DNA of 64,000 bases from Arthrobacter sp. C9C5 (GTDB taxonomy: Bacteria > Actinomycetota > Actinomycetes > Actinomycetales > Micrococcaceae). The stretch spans positions 186,001 through 250,000 of the forward strand of contig NZ_JABFMX010000001.1 in NCBI RefSeq assembly GCF_013359735.1. The letters are read 5' to 3'. Below, in pieces: positions 1 through 7,498 of the stretch; within the stretch, counting starts at the first letter, position 1; each line of letters begins with the position of its first letter. The notes under the pieces were generated by a model. It was given only the letters and a program-made list of their open reading frames with translations, searched no databases and was not told where the DNA came from. Made by a program: the position numbers and the translations under genes.

Positions 1-2
1 CC

Positions 3-2588
3 GCCATGCAGCGGCCCGGCCTTCTCCTGATGGACGGCGTGGTGTACGCGGGCTTCGCGAGCCACTGTGACTACGCTCCATTCGTCGGCTACGTCGTCGG
101 CGTGTCCACGGCCGGCCGGCAGACAACGATGTGGGCCACCGAATCCGGCAACAGCAACGCAGAGGGCGGTATCTGGCAGTCCGGCGGTGGCCTGGTCTCC
201 GACGGATCCGGGAGCATCCTCTTCGCTACGGGCAATGGCATTTCGCCCAAGCCCGGTCCGGGCAAAACGCCTCCTGCGACCCTTGCTGAATCGGTGGTCC
301 GTCTCAAGGTGGGCAGCGACGGCCACTTGAAGCCCACTGACTTCTTCAGCCCGGCCAACAATTCCAAGCTGGACCAGGACGACGCCGATCTCGGTTCCGG
401 TGCCCCGATCGCCATCCCGGACGGCTACGGAACCACGGCCCACCCGCGGCTGCTGGTCCAGGTGGGTAAGGACGGGCGTGTCTACCTGCTGGACCGCGAC
501 AACCTGGGCGGTATGGGCCAAGGTGCCGGCGGAACCGACGCGGTGCTCGACGAGGCGGGCCCGTACAACGGTGTCTGGGGACGGCCGGCATTCCTCGGGA
601 CCAAGAACGGCGGATACGTCTATACGGTCGAGAACAAGGGCTACCTCCGCGCGCACCGACTTCTGCCCACCAGCACCGGGGGCGTCCAGCTCGCTTCCGT
701 CGGGACGTCCGTGGGCACCTTCGGATACACCTCCGGGGCGCCCGCAGTCACCTCCAACGGTACGGACGCGTCCTCCGCCCTGGTCTGGGCGGTCTATGTC
801 ACGGGCCCCACCGGTGCCGGCGCGGAACTGAGGGCCTACCGGGCCCTCCCGGACGCCACGGGAAAGCTCCAGCAAGTGTTCACCGCCCCGCTTGGCATAG
901 CCGCCAAGTTTTCCTCGGTGGCTACCGACAACGGCCGGGTCTATGTGGGAACACGGGACGGGCACGTACTCGCTTTCGGCGCACCGACGACCTCCGCGGT
1001 AGGGGCGACGAACACTGACCTCGGCCTGGCCGCGGTGGGAGGGACGGGCAAGGGAACCGTGACTATCACCGCAACCAGGGCCGTAACCGTCAGCGCCATC
1101 ACAACAGCTGCACCGTTTGGCATCGGTACCCTCACCCTGCCGAGGGCGCTGGCCAAGGGCGCAAGCATGACGGTGCCCGTGACGTTTTCACCAACCGCCC
1201 CGGGCCAGGTTGACGGTGCGCTGACCCTCAAGGCCGCTGACGGCGAGACAGCCCTTCTGGGCATACATGCCGTGGGTACGAAGGACGGTCTGGGGGCCAC
1301 GCCGCCCACGCTCGCGTTCACCGACGTGCCCACCCAGACGAGCTCGCGGCAGACCGTCAATGTCGTCAATACGGGCACAAGCGTCGCAACCGTCACCGGC
1401 GTCACCCTGCCGGCCAACGCCGGCCTCAAGGTTGACCCGACCACGCTGCCGGCCGTGGGGCAGAAGATCCAGCCGCTCACCTCCATTCCGGTGTCCGTCA
1501 CCTTCAGCCCGACGACGTCGGCTGCCGTGGCAGACCGGCTGCTCGTCACGAGCGACCGCGGTTCGCTGACGGTTCCGGTGACGGCCACCGCCGTCTCCGG
1601 AGCGGCGCACCTGCAGCTGCCGCCAGGGCTGGACTTCGGTGACGTCCCCATCGGCGCGTCAGCCACCTGGGACTTCACGATCTCCAACACCGGAAATATC
1701 CCGATGACCATCACCAAGGCCAAGGCGCCGCAGGGTGTCTTCTCAACCACCGCTCCGATCTCCGAGGGCCTGGTAATCCCGCCTGGCGAATCCGCCTATC
1801 AGAGTGTGACGTTCAAGCCGACGGTGGCTGGACAGGCGGGAACCCTGGATACGTTCTACCTGATCACCGCGAATGACGGCCAGGGCGCATCGAAGGTGAT
1901 GCTCACCGGCAAGGGTGTCGATGACCCCATCGCCCTCAAGGCCTACCAGACCCGTGCGGGCGACCCAAGATCGAGCCTTGGCAGGTCGCTCACCCTGGAG
2001 TACCCCGTGGCCGGAGGAAAGTGCCAGGACTACGACAGGGGAGTGATCTGCTGGTCACCGGCTACGGGGGCGCACGTGGTCTCCGGCGCGATCTACGCGC
2101 GCTACAAGGCGCTGGGCGGCGCTGCCGGTGTCCTCCGATTCCCGACCACTGACGAGATGGTCGCCCCAGACAAGGTGGGGCGGTACAACCACTTCTCCGG
2201 CGGCGGAGGAAGCGGCAGCTCGATCTACTGGTCGCCGAAAACCGGCGCGCATTCGGTGATGGGAGCCATCCGGTCCCGGTGGGCGGCCCAGGGCTGGGAG
2301 AAGGGAAAGCTGGGCTATCCAATCACGGACGAGATGGTCACCCCTGACAAGGTGGGGCGATACAACCACTTCTCCGGCTCCATCGGGGCATCGATCTACT
2401 GGTCGCCGGCCACCGGGGCGCACTCCATCCTCGGGGCAATTCGCGCCAGATGGGCGTCCCTGGGTTGGGAGAAGGGACGGCTGGGCTATCCGGTCACTAA
2501 CGAGTACTCGGTGCCCGGTGGACGGGCCTCGAACTTCCAACGCGGAAAGCTGACCTGGATCTCGGCTACCGGAAAGGTGAGCGGCTAG
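3..2588 (+). CDS. Surface protein with beta-propeller-like, choice-of-anchor-D and LGFP repeats (5' partial)
   Basis: The reading frame is open to the left window edge, so the N-terminus and any signal peptide lie outside. The first ~330 residues contain blade-like segments such as VYLLDRDNLGG, as in PQQ-type beta-propellers. Residues ~340-640 hold three immunoglobulin-like ASPM/SPD-2/Hydin (choice-of-anchor D) modules, recognised by FSPT..G and V.FTISNTGN-type strands. The last ~200 residues carry three LGFP-type repeats (GAIRSRWAAQGWEKGKLGYP and close copies). LGFP repeats are known from corynebacterial cell-wall proteins and are thought to hold proteins at the envelope. I infer a secreted or wall-associated structural or sensory protein; substrate unknown. 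The domain order is clear, the function is not. Confidence 0.8.
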   Translation, partial: AMQRPGLLLMDGVVYAGFASHCDYAPFVGYVVGVSTAGRQTTMWATESGNSNAEGGIWQSGGGLVSDGSGSILFATGNGISPKPGPGKTPPATLAESVVRLKVGSDGHLKPTDFFSPANNSKLDQDDADLGSGAPIAIPDGYGTTAHPRLLVQVGKDGRVYLLDRDNLGGMGQGAGGTDAVLDEAGPYNGVWGRPAFLGTKNGGYVYTVENKGYLRAHRLLPTSTGGVQLASVGTSVGTFGYTSGAPAVTSNGTDASSALVWAVYVTGPTGAGAELRAYRALPDATGKLQQVFTAPLGIAAKFSSVATDNGRVYVGTRDGHVLAFGAPTTSAVGATNTDLGLAAVGGTGKGTVTITATRAVTVSAITTAAPFGIGTLTLPRALAKGASMTVPVTFSPTAPGQVDGALTLKAADGETALLGIHAVGTKDGLGATPPTLAFTDVPTQTSSRQTVNVVNTGTSVATVTGVTLPANAGLKVDPTTLPAVGQKIQPLTSIPVSVTFSPTTSAAVADRLLVTSDRGSLTVPVTATAVSGAAHLQLPPGLDFGDVPIGASATWDFTISNTGNIPMTITKAKAPQGVFSTTAPISEGLVIPPGESAYQSVTFKPTVAGQAGTLDTFYLITANDGQGASKVMLTGKGVDDPIALKAYQTRAGDPRSSLGRSLTLEYPVAGGKCQDYDRGVICWSPATGAHVVSGAIYARYKALGGAAGVLRFPTTDEMVAPDKVGRYNHFSGGGGSGSSIYWSPKTGAHSVMGAIRSRWAAQGWEKGKLGYPITDEMVTPDKVGRYNHFSGSIGASIYWSPATGAHSILGAIRARWASLGWEKGRLGYPVTNEYSVPGGRASNFQRGKLTWISATGKVSG

Positions 2589-2691
2589 CGCCGGTGCAGC
2601 CGCTGCGGCCGACGCGCCACGCACGATCCGGCGCTCGCCGTCGGTCCGTACGCAGGAAGCCGCGGCTTGGACCCTGCAGCCGGACCCGGGA

Positions 2692-2697
2692 CAGAAT
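2692..2697 (+). promoter_or_regulatory. Candidate -10 element of a leaderless promoter (AlkD-like gene)
   Basis: CAGAAT lies exactly 6 nt before the ATG at 2704, with TTGGAC 19 nt upstream as a weak -35. No Shine-Dalgarno sequence is present, so transcription may start at the ATG. Confidence 0.35.
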
Positions 2698-2703
2698 GGA
2701 TTC

Positions 2704-3315
2704 ATGAGCGAGGCCGGTGACTTCATTGATGCGGCTCTGCGGCGTGAAAGCTCGTGGCAGCGGGCCGAGGAGGCGCAGGACCGATACGGCCCGGACCTGG
2801 GGAGCTACGGTTCCTCGGTCGGCGCCGTCCGCGGCACTGTCCGGGATGCACTCCGCCGCTACCGGAACCTTGACCGTGACGAGATCACGGCGCTTAGCTC
2901 GGAACTGTGGGCGGTGCCCGTCTTCGAACGCCGCCTTGCCGCCGTCGTCCTGCTGCAGTCCAGCCTGGCCCTGCTGGACAATTCGGACCTGACCCGGATC
3001 GAGGGCTTCCTGCGGACCGCCCGCCTGCGCGAGCTGGCCGATCCGCTGGCGACCGACGTCGTCGGGCCGCTGGTTGCGGGACTGAACGGCCAAAACCGTG
3101 CCCGCGCGGAAACCGTGCTGGGCCGCTGGCTGCAGGATCCGGACGAATGGTTGCGGCGCGCGGCCCTGATGGCGCCGCTCCGCGAGCTTCGGGCCGGGGG
3201 AGGGGACTGGGACCGTTACCGGCGCCAGGCCGGACTGGCGGAGTCGGGCACCCCGGACGACGCCGGTCTGGTGCGGGAGGCGATCGCTGCCCTCACCTCG
3301 GTGATGGCGAAGTAG
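2704..3315 (+). CDS. DNA alkylation repair (AlkD/HEAT-like) family protein
   Basis: A 203-residue, all-helical protein that resembles the AlkD family of HEAT-repeat DNA glycosylases, which excise alkylated purines. Supporting segments are VFERRLAAVVLLQ (residues ~75-88) and DEWLRRAALMAPLREL (~147-162), the paired helices typical of the family. It is at the short end for AlkD (usually 210-240 residues), and I could not confirm a catalytic Asp/Trp pair, so it may be a diverged member. It ends 2 bp from the convergent small gene at 3318-3572. The start has no ribosome binding site but does have a -10-like hexamer 6 nt upstream. Confidence 0.65.
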   Translation: MSEAGDFIDAALRRESSWQRAEEAQDRYGPDLGSYGSSVGAVRGTVRDALRRYRNLDRDEITALSSELWAVPVFERRLAAVVLLQSSLALLDNSDLTRIEGFLRTARLRELADPLATDVVGPLVAGLNGQNRARAETVLGRWLQDPDEWLRRAALMAPLRELRAGGGDWDRYRRQAGLAESGTPDDAGLVREAIAALTSVMAK

Positions 3316-3317
3316 CG

Positions 3318-3572
3318 CTACTTGCCGGGTCGGCGCTCCACAACGGCATACGCCTTGCCGTCGAGGAACTGCCAGTCGGTCACCACCATGAAACCGAGCG
3401 CGTCCACGCGGTCATTCAGGACGTGGATGTCGAAGCCGCCGTCGCGCGGTTCCGCGTCCCAGGTAGCTACGTGGATTTCCTTCCCCTCGAGAACCAGCAG
3501 CTCTGTGTTGACGTCAAAATCCTCCTGCGGCTGATCGCTGAGCTGGCAAATTGCGACACAGTGGCTGTTCAT
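3318..3572 (-). CDS. Small hypothetical protein (84 aa)
   Basis: I do not recognise a family. The 84-residue product is soluble, mixed alpha/beta and acidic, with no signal peptide or membrane segment. It has a good ribosome binding site (GGAGG, 7 nt before ATG at 3572), which supports it being a real gene. It runs convergently to the AlkD-like gene, and its 5' side faces the riboswitch-bearing intergenic region upstream of the NlpC-type gene. Confidence 0.6.
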   Translation of the reverse strand: MNSHCVAICQLSDQPQEDFDVNTELLVLEGKEIHVATWDAEPRDGGFDIHVLNDRVDALGFMVVTDWQFLDGKAYAVVERRPGK

Positions 3573-3677
3573 AACGGGGCCTCCGCTCGGGGAACGCTGG
3601 GTGCCCTCATCCTATGGCCGGCGGGTACTGGCGCCCTAGGGTTTTTCCTTACCAGGACACGACTCCGTTATCTGAAT

Positions 3678-3706
3678 GTGACATTCCCGCCAGGGCCCGT
3701 TACCGT
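3678..3706 (+). promoter_or_regulatory. Candidate promoter for the riboswitch - NlpC/P60 transcript
   Basis: GTGACA (3678-3683), a 17-nt spacer and TACCGT (3701-3706) form a plausible actinobacterial promoter about 40 nt before the riboswitch. This is an inference from spacing and weak consensus matches only. Confidence 0.3.
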
Positions 3707-3747
3707 AGATGGGTGCCTGTTTGTTTCCGATACGGGCGCTCCCGAGC

Positions 3748-3936
3748 CGATTGCCTAACTCTGCCGCGGCCTGGGATCCGAATGCAACCTTTCTGGCAGA
3801 GACGGGGAAACCACTTTTGACCTGCAGTCTTAGCAGGTCTTGGGGTGAAGCCGCACAGCGCCCGCACTGACGGGCCCGCGGCCGGGTGCCTCCCATCCGA
3901 ATCCGACAGCTCACCTCGCAGGCATTGGGAGAGGCT
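3748..3936 (+). ncRNA. ydaO/yuaA-type c-di-AMP riboswitch
   Basis: This 5' leader carries the conserved pieces of the ydaO-yuaA class in the right order: TTGCCTAACTCTGCCGCGGC, the GACGGGGAAACC loop, CAGGTCTTGGGGTGAAGCCG, and CCGAATCCGACAGCTCACCT followed by GCAGGCATTGGGAGAGG. The class binds cyclic di-AMP and usually turns expression off. In actinobacteria it sits before cell-wall hydrolase genes (for example rpfA and NlpC/P60 genes), exactly as here. The Shine-Dalgarno GGGAGAGG is at the 3' edge of the element, so control could be by ribosome access or by transcription attenuation. The remainder of the 3573-3942 gap holds only the candidate promoter. Confidence 0.9.
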
Positions 3937-3942
3937 ACAAAC

Positions 3943-4698
3943 ATGACTTCAAGCATTACTTCTGCGCGCCATCGTTCCGACGCCTCCGCCGGACGGGCCT
4001 CAGCATTCTCGGGCAAATCAGGCACCATCGGCCGTCAGGCCGCAGTAATCTTCGCAGCCTCCGGCCTCGTCCTCACGAGCGGAATGGCAGCCAATGCAGC
4101 TGTCGCCCCGGCCGAAAACAAGGCCGCCCCGGCGTCGTCGGTTGACGTCGGCAGCAAGGTCTCCGCGCCGGTTACCGCTGATTCCGCAGTTCAGATCAGC
4201 TTCGCCCGCCCGGCAGTCGCCACCACGCCGGCACCCGTGATCGAGCAGCCCAAGCCCGTCGCCGCCCCTGCGGTTAACGCCGCGCCGGCGGTCGCGCCGG
4301 CTCCGGCACTCGCGCCGGCGGCGCCGCAGGTCAGCGTTCAGGCGAAGGCTGCCGTGGCACCTGCCCCGGCAGCCGGCGGAGCCAACGCCGCGATGCTCTC
4401 GGCCGCCTACAGCCAGATCGGCATCACCCAGGACTGCACCGCCATGGTCGAGAAGGCCCTCGGTGCGGCCGGCATCCACGTGGGCGACCTCGGTCCCCAG
4501 CAGTTCATGAACTACGGCAAGGTTGTGGGCTCCCCGCAGCCCGGCGACATGATTGTCCAGTCCGGCCACGTGGCCATCTATGCCGGTGGCGGCCAGGTCA
4601 TCAGCGGCGGCATGAACGGCAGCAACCAGACGATCAAGCACCCCCTGTCCTGGCTGACCGCCACGGGTGGCGTGACCTTCGTCCGCGCCGGCGCATAG
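3943..4698 (+). CDS. Secreted NlpC/P60-like peptidoglycan hydrolase
   Basis: The 251-residue product has an N-terminal signal sequence (hydrophobic stretch ~30-52 ending ..MAANA-AV), a long Ala/Pro-rich linker (~85-145) and a C-terminal NlpC/P60-like domain. Candidate catalytic residues are the Cys in ITQDCTAMVEKAL and the His in SGHVAIYAGGG. NlpC/P60 enzymes cleave D-Glu-meso-DAP or related stem-peptide bonds. The usual DCSG motif is DCTA here, a diverged form. The start was set at the ATG 7-9 nt after GGGAGAGG; longer in-frame starts would lie inside the riboswitch. c-di-AMP control links it to wall remodelling and osmotic state. Confidence 0.85.
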   Translation: MTSSITSARHRSDASAGRASAFSGKSGTIGRQAAVIFAASGLVLTSGMAANAAVAPAENKAAPASSVDVGSKVSAPVTADSAVQISFARPAVATTPAPVIEQPKPVAAPAVNAAPAVAPAPALAPAAPQVSVQAKAAVAPAPAAGGANAAMLSAAYSQIGITQDCTAMVEKALGAAGIHVGDLGPQQFMNYGKVVGSPQPGDMIVQSGHVAIYAGGGQVISGGMNGSNQTIKHPLSWLTATGGVTFVRAGA

Positions 4699-4726
4699 CA
4701 AAAAGCGGTAAGAACCTCTTTCCAGG

Positions 4727-4770
4727 GCCGGTGGTCGGCTGCCGTTATGGCAGCTGGCCACCGGCTTTTG
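4727..4770 (+). terminator. Rho-independent terminator
   Basis: A 17-bp stem (4727-4743 with 4749-4765, two G-U pairs) with a 5-nt loop is followed by TTTT. It closes the NlpC-type gene and probably also the convergent reductase gene. Confidence 0.85.
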
Positions 4771-4797
4771 TGCAGGTTCTTCGCCGGCCGGCGATGC

Positions 4798-5355
4798 TCA
4801 GCTGGCGTACCGCAGCAGGACGACGCCGTTGCCGAAAGCACGGGTGCCGGCGAGCGTCAGCGCGGTCCCGTCATCCGAGGCCTTGAACAAAGGCTTGCCG
4901 CGCCCGATCAACACCGGGTGCACGTAAATCCAGTACTCGTCAATGAGCCCGAGCCGGCGGAAGGTATCGGCGAGGTCCGCCCCGCCCAGTGCCATGTCGC
5001 CGCCGGGCTGCGACTTCAGTGCCAGCACTTGGTCGGCGACGACGTCGCGCACCACCGTGGTGTTCCAGCCGGCCCGCTCCAGCGTCCTGGAGTAGACAAT
5101 CTTCGGCATGTCCCGCCAAATTTTGGCGAACTCGACCACGGCCGGTGTGCTGGACGGATCCTGGTCCGCCGTCGGCCAGAAGTCGGCCATCAGTTCGTAG
5201 GTCACGCGGCCGTCCAGGAAGGCGCCCATAGAGGCCAGCTGCTCGTTGAAGTGGCTGTGGAGTTCTTCGTCCACCGTGTGCCAGTCAATCTCTCCATTTG
5301 GCCCCTCGAAAAAGCCGTCGAGGGAGACCTGAAGGGCAAGGATGATCTTCCGCAT
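4798..5355 (-). CDS. Dihydrofolate reductase family (RibD C-terminal-like) protein
   Basis: A 185-residue oxidoreductase of the DHFR/RibD_C superfamily, which binds NADPH. The N-terminal strand MRKIILALQVSLDGFF and the late motif LGGADLADTF followed by EYWIYVHPVLIGRGKPLF are diagnostic. Its physiological substrate is unknown; members are often annotated as pyrimidine-reductase-like. I chose the ATG at 5355 because it begins the conserved first strand; longer frames read into the divergent hipBA control region. There is no ribosome binding site, but TAGGCT sits 7 nt upstream, suggesting a leaderless mRNA. Confidence 0.88.
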   Translation of the reverse strand: MRKIILALQVSLDGFFEGPNGEIDWHTVDEELHSHFNEQLASMGAFLDGRVTYELMADFWPTADQDPSSTPAVVEFAKIWRDMPKIVYSRTLERAGWNTTVVRDVVADQVLALKSQPGGDMALGGADLADTFRRLGLIDEYWIYVHPVLIGRGKPLFKASDDGTALTLAGTRAFGNGVVLLRYAS

Positions 5356-5362
5356 GGGCCAG

Positions 5363-5368
5363 AGCCTA
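5363..5368 (-). promoter_or_regulatory. Candidate -10 of a leaderless promoter (DHFR-like gene)
   Basis: TAGGCT on the minus strand matches the actinobacterial TANNNT pattern and stands 7 nt before the ATG at 5355. Confidence 0.4.
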
Positions 5369-5414
5369 CGCCCGGACGAACCGTTGCGGGAAGGCTGTGG
5401 TCGGCCCGGATGAC

Positions 5415-5430
5415 CGGCAACATACTGCCG
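5415..5430. promoter_or_regulatory. HipB-type operator O1
   Basis: Inverted repeat CGGCA-N6-TGCCG. It is the most upstream of three copies before hipB and also faces the divergent DHFR-like gene. Confidence 0.65.
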
Positions 5431-5474
5431 TTTGGGTTCTGAGCTTGTGCTGCCGGCTCGGGAACAGTCAATTT

Positions 5475-5490
5475 CGGCAGTATCTTGCCG
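5475..5490. promoter_or_regulatory. HipB-type operator O2
   Basis: Inverted repeat CGGCA-N6-TGCCG with arms extending to TCGGCA/TGCCGA, 60 bp from O1. It contains TATCTT, which could be a -10 element, so bound repressor would block RNA polymerase. An overlapping palindrome TTGCC-N5-GGCAA covers 5485-5499. Confidence 0.7.
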
Positions 5491-5535
5491 AATGGGCAAT
5501 TTTCGGGCACTATTGGGGGAGTCCTGCTGAGGGAT

Positions 5536-5551
5536 CGGCAAAATGATGCCG
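5536..5551. promoter_or_regulatory. HipB-type operator O3
   Basis: Inverted repeat CGGCA-N6-TGCCG with the longest arms of the three (ATCGGCA/TGCCGAT), 61 bp from O2 and about 60 bp before the hipB start. Confidence 0.7.
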
Positions 5552-5610
5552 ATATGGCGAGGCCAGGACATGAGACCGCGACACGGTGTGTGCGCAGCGA
5601 AGGAGTGCCT

Positions 5611-5808
5611 GTGAGCGACGTGGCGGCGATTGCCGAGGGGATCCGCCGGACCCGCAAGGAGGCCGGTCTGACCCAGGAGGACCTGGCGCATCTGGCCGGC
5701 ACCTCGGAGCGTACCGTCCGCGCCATCGAGACCGGGAGCGGCAACCCGTCGCTGCAGGCCGTGGTGGCGGTGGCGAACGTGCTCGGCCTGAAACTCGCGG
5801 TGGGCTGA
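5611..5808 (+). CDS. hipB: HipB-like antitoxin, XRE-family repressor
   Basis: A 65-residue helix-turn-helix protein. The segment LTQEDLAHLAGTSERTVRAI is a canonical XRE HTH, and the protein is barely longer than that domain. The GTG start follows AAGGAG by 5 nt; the frame stays open upstream (an ATG at 5554), but that would place coding sequence over operator O3. The stop overlaps the hipA ATG by one base (TGATG), so the two are translationally coupled. By analogy with known HipB proteins it should bind the three CGGCA-N6-TGCCG operators upstream, repress its own operon and neutralise HipA. Confidence 0.88.
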   Translation: MSDVAAIAEGIRRTRKEAGLTQEDLAHLAGTSERTVRAIETGSGNPSLQAVVAVANVLGLKLAVG

Positions 5809-7001
5809 TGCCGGCCGAACTCCAGGACCTGAGGTTCGTCAGGGCGGCGGACGTCTACAAGAACGGCCGCCTGGCCGGCCACCTCGCACGGACAGGCACC
5901 GGGGGAGTGCGGTTCTCCTACCGGCCTGACTATCTCGCAGGCGGGCAACCCGCCGTCGCCATCTCCCTGCCCCCGTCCGAGGCGGCGGTGGAAGCCCCCG
6001 CCGGGGCGCTGCCCGCCTTCTTCGCCGGGCTCCTTCCCGAGGGCCACCGGCTCACCGTGCTGAAGAACGCCACCAAAACCAGTTTCGACGACGAGTTGAC
6101 CCTGCTCCTCGCCGTCGGGGCGGACGTTCCCGGCGACGTGCAGGTGGTTCCGGCAGGAGAGCCGCCGGCCGAGCCGGCGGCCCTGGCCGATACCTCGCGG
6201 CCCGAGGAACTTGATTTCTCCTTCCTCGCCAACACCGTGGACCTGCACGGCATCCCGGGGGTACAACGCAAGACCAGCGCCTCCATGCTGACCACGCCGC
6301 TGGCCCTGCGCGGGCACCGCTACCTGCTGAAGCTCGATCCGCCGGAACACCCGCACCTGGTGGAAAACGAGGCCGCCCACCTGAAAGGTGCGAAGGCGCT
6401 GAAGATCCCCGTCGCAAAAAGCTCCGTCATCGCCGACCGGAACGGCCTGCCCGGACTCCTCGTCGAACGGTTCGACCGGGTCAAGACGGCCGACGGCGCA
6501 TGGCACCGGCTGCCGCTCGAAGACGGCACCCAGGTGCTGGGCCTCCCGCCGGCGTCCAAGTACGGGGTGGGCTCCGAGGATGTTGCGGCTGCGCTGGCCC
6601 GGATGTGCAAGGCGCCGGTGGTTGCCAGCCGCAACCTGTACCTCCAGTTCCTCTTCGCATGGCTGACCGGAAACGGTGACCTTCACGCCAAGAACCTGGC
6701 CATCCTGGGCGGTCCCGCCGGTTTCGTGATGGCCCCTGTCTACGATGTTCCGTGCACCCTCCTGTACGGGGACGAGACCCTGGCCCTCCCCGTCGCCGGC
6801 AAGACCCGGAACCTCAAGGCCAGGCACTGGGCCGAATTCGCCAACACACTCGGGTTGCCGCGGCGGGCCGCGGAGAGCGCCAACCGAACCGCGCTTGCGG
6901 CGGCGGACGCCATCCGCCTCGAAGACTTGCCGTTCTCCGGTTCCCCGCTACGCGGAGCACAGCGGGAACTGCGGTTCAGGCGCCAGGAGATCAACGCCTG
7001 A
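5808..7001 (+). CDS. hipA: HipA-type serine/threonine kinase toxin
   Basis: A 397-residue HipA-family kinase. Visible motifs are the ATP-loop region GIPGVQRKTSAS (~148-159), the Lys of YLLKL (~175), LLVERFDR (~217-224), the catalytic loop TGNGDLHAKN (Asp ~291, Asn ~296) and the metal-binding Asp of APVYDV (~313). All kinase residues appear intact, so it is probably active. HipA toxins phosphorylate aminoacyl-tRNA synthetases such as GltX in E. coli, mimicking starvation and inducing persistence. The target here is not deducible. ATG overlaps the hipB stop. It lies 45 kb from the relA homologue, which would act downstream in the E. coli model. Confidence 0.93.
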   Translation: MPAELQDLRFVRAADVYKNGRLAGHLARTGTGGVRFSYRPDYLAGGQPAVAISLPPSEAAVEAPAGALPAFFAGLLPEGHRLTVLKNATKTSFDDELTLLLAVGADVPGDVQVVPAGEPPAEPAALADTSRPEELDFSFLANTVDLHGIPGVQRKTSASMLTTPLALRGHRYLLKLDPPEHPHLVENEAAHLKGAKALKIPVAKSSVIADRNGLPGLLVERFDRVKTADGAWHRLPLEDGTQVLGLPPASKYGVGSEDVAAALARMCKAPVVASRNLYLQFLFAWLTGNGDLHAKNLAILGGPAGFVMAPVYDVPCTLLYGDETLALPVAGKTRNLKARHWAEFANTLGLPRRAAESANRTALAAADAIRLEDLPFSGSPLRGAQRELRFRRQEINA

Positions 7002-7035
7002 ACCGGGGCTTAGAAGGCCCAGCCCTCGCTGCGCC

Positions 7036-7413
7036 CTATTCCGCGGCCTTGGCGAAGGTGGCCGCGCTCAGGAACTCGACCCCGACAAACGGGTCTCCAC
7101 CTTCAACCCAGGCGTCGTGGCCCGGCGGAATGGTGTAGGAATCACCGGCGGCGATGTCGATGCGGCCGCCGTCGGTGGTCTCGACGGCCAGCCTGCCGGA
7201 CACGCAGAACCCAACGTGGCTGTTCTGGCACGAATCAGTGTGCACCACGGGTTTGATGCATTCGGACCAGCGCCATCCCGGCTCAAAGCTGAACCGGCCG
7301 ATCGTGTAGTCGCCGACGGACACGATGTCGACCTCGGTCTTGTCCGGACGGCGCTTCTCATCGGGCGAGTTGTGAGACTTCACCTGCAGCTGGGTAACAA
7401 CGTTTGTGGTCAT
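7036..7413 (-). CDS. Cupin-domain protein
   Basis: A 125-residue single-domain cupin. The barrel motifs appear as HTDSCQNSHVGFCVSGRLAV and DSYTIPPGHDAWVEGG. The second-motif His (PPGHDAW) is present, while the first motif is atypical, so metal binding is uncertain. GAGGGAG precedes the ATG at 7413. It is convergent with hipA (34 bp apart), so it is not part of that module. Function unknown; small cupins of this kind often act in polar-ligand binding or isomerisation. Confidence 0.8.
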   Translation of the reverse strand: MTTNVVTQLQVKSHNSPDEKRRPDKTEVDIVSVGDYTIGRFSFEPGWRWSECIKPVVHTDSCQNSHVGFCVSGRLAVETTDGGRIDIAAGDSYTIPPGHDAWVEGGDPFVGVEFLSAATFAKAAE

Positions 7414-7498
7414 TGCACTCCCTCTTTTCGATCAGGGAATTTAACTGCTTACGGAGCCAAGCGTCCTCGCTTGGCCGCCCGTTGTCGATACACATTTC

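Noticed and set aside
2055..2726. Minus-strand frame of 223 codons and similar long antisense frames throughout (for example in 29-31.6 kb, 49-52 kb and 60.7-62.8 kb)
   Set aside because: They are shadows produced by high third-position GC; the opposite strand carries recognisable conserved proteins.
4798..5691. N-terminally extended DHFR-like protein from 5691
   Set aside because: The extension reads through the hipBA operators and the start of hipB; the family begins at the ATG at 5355.
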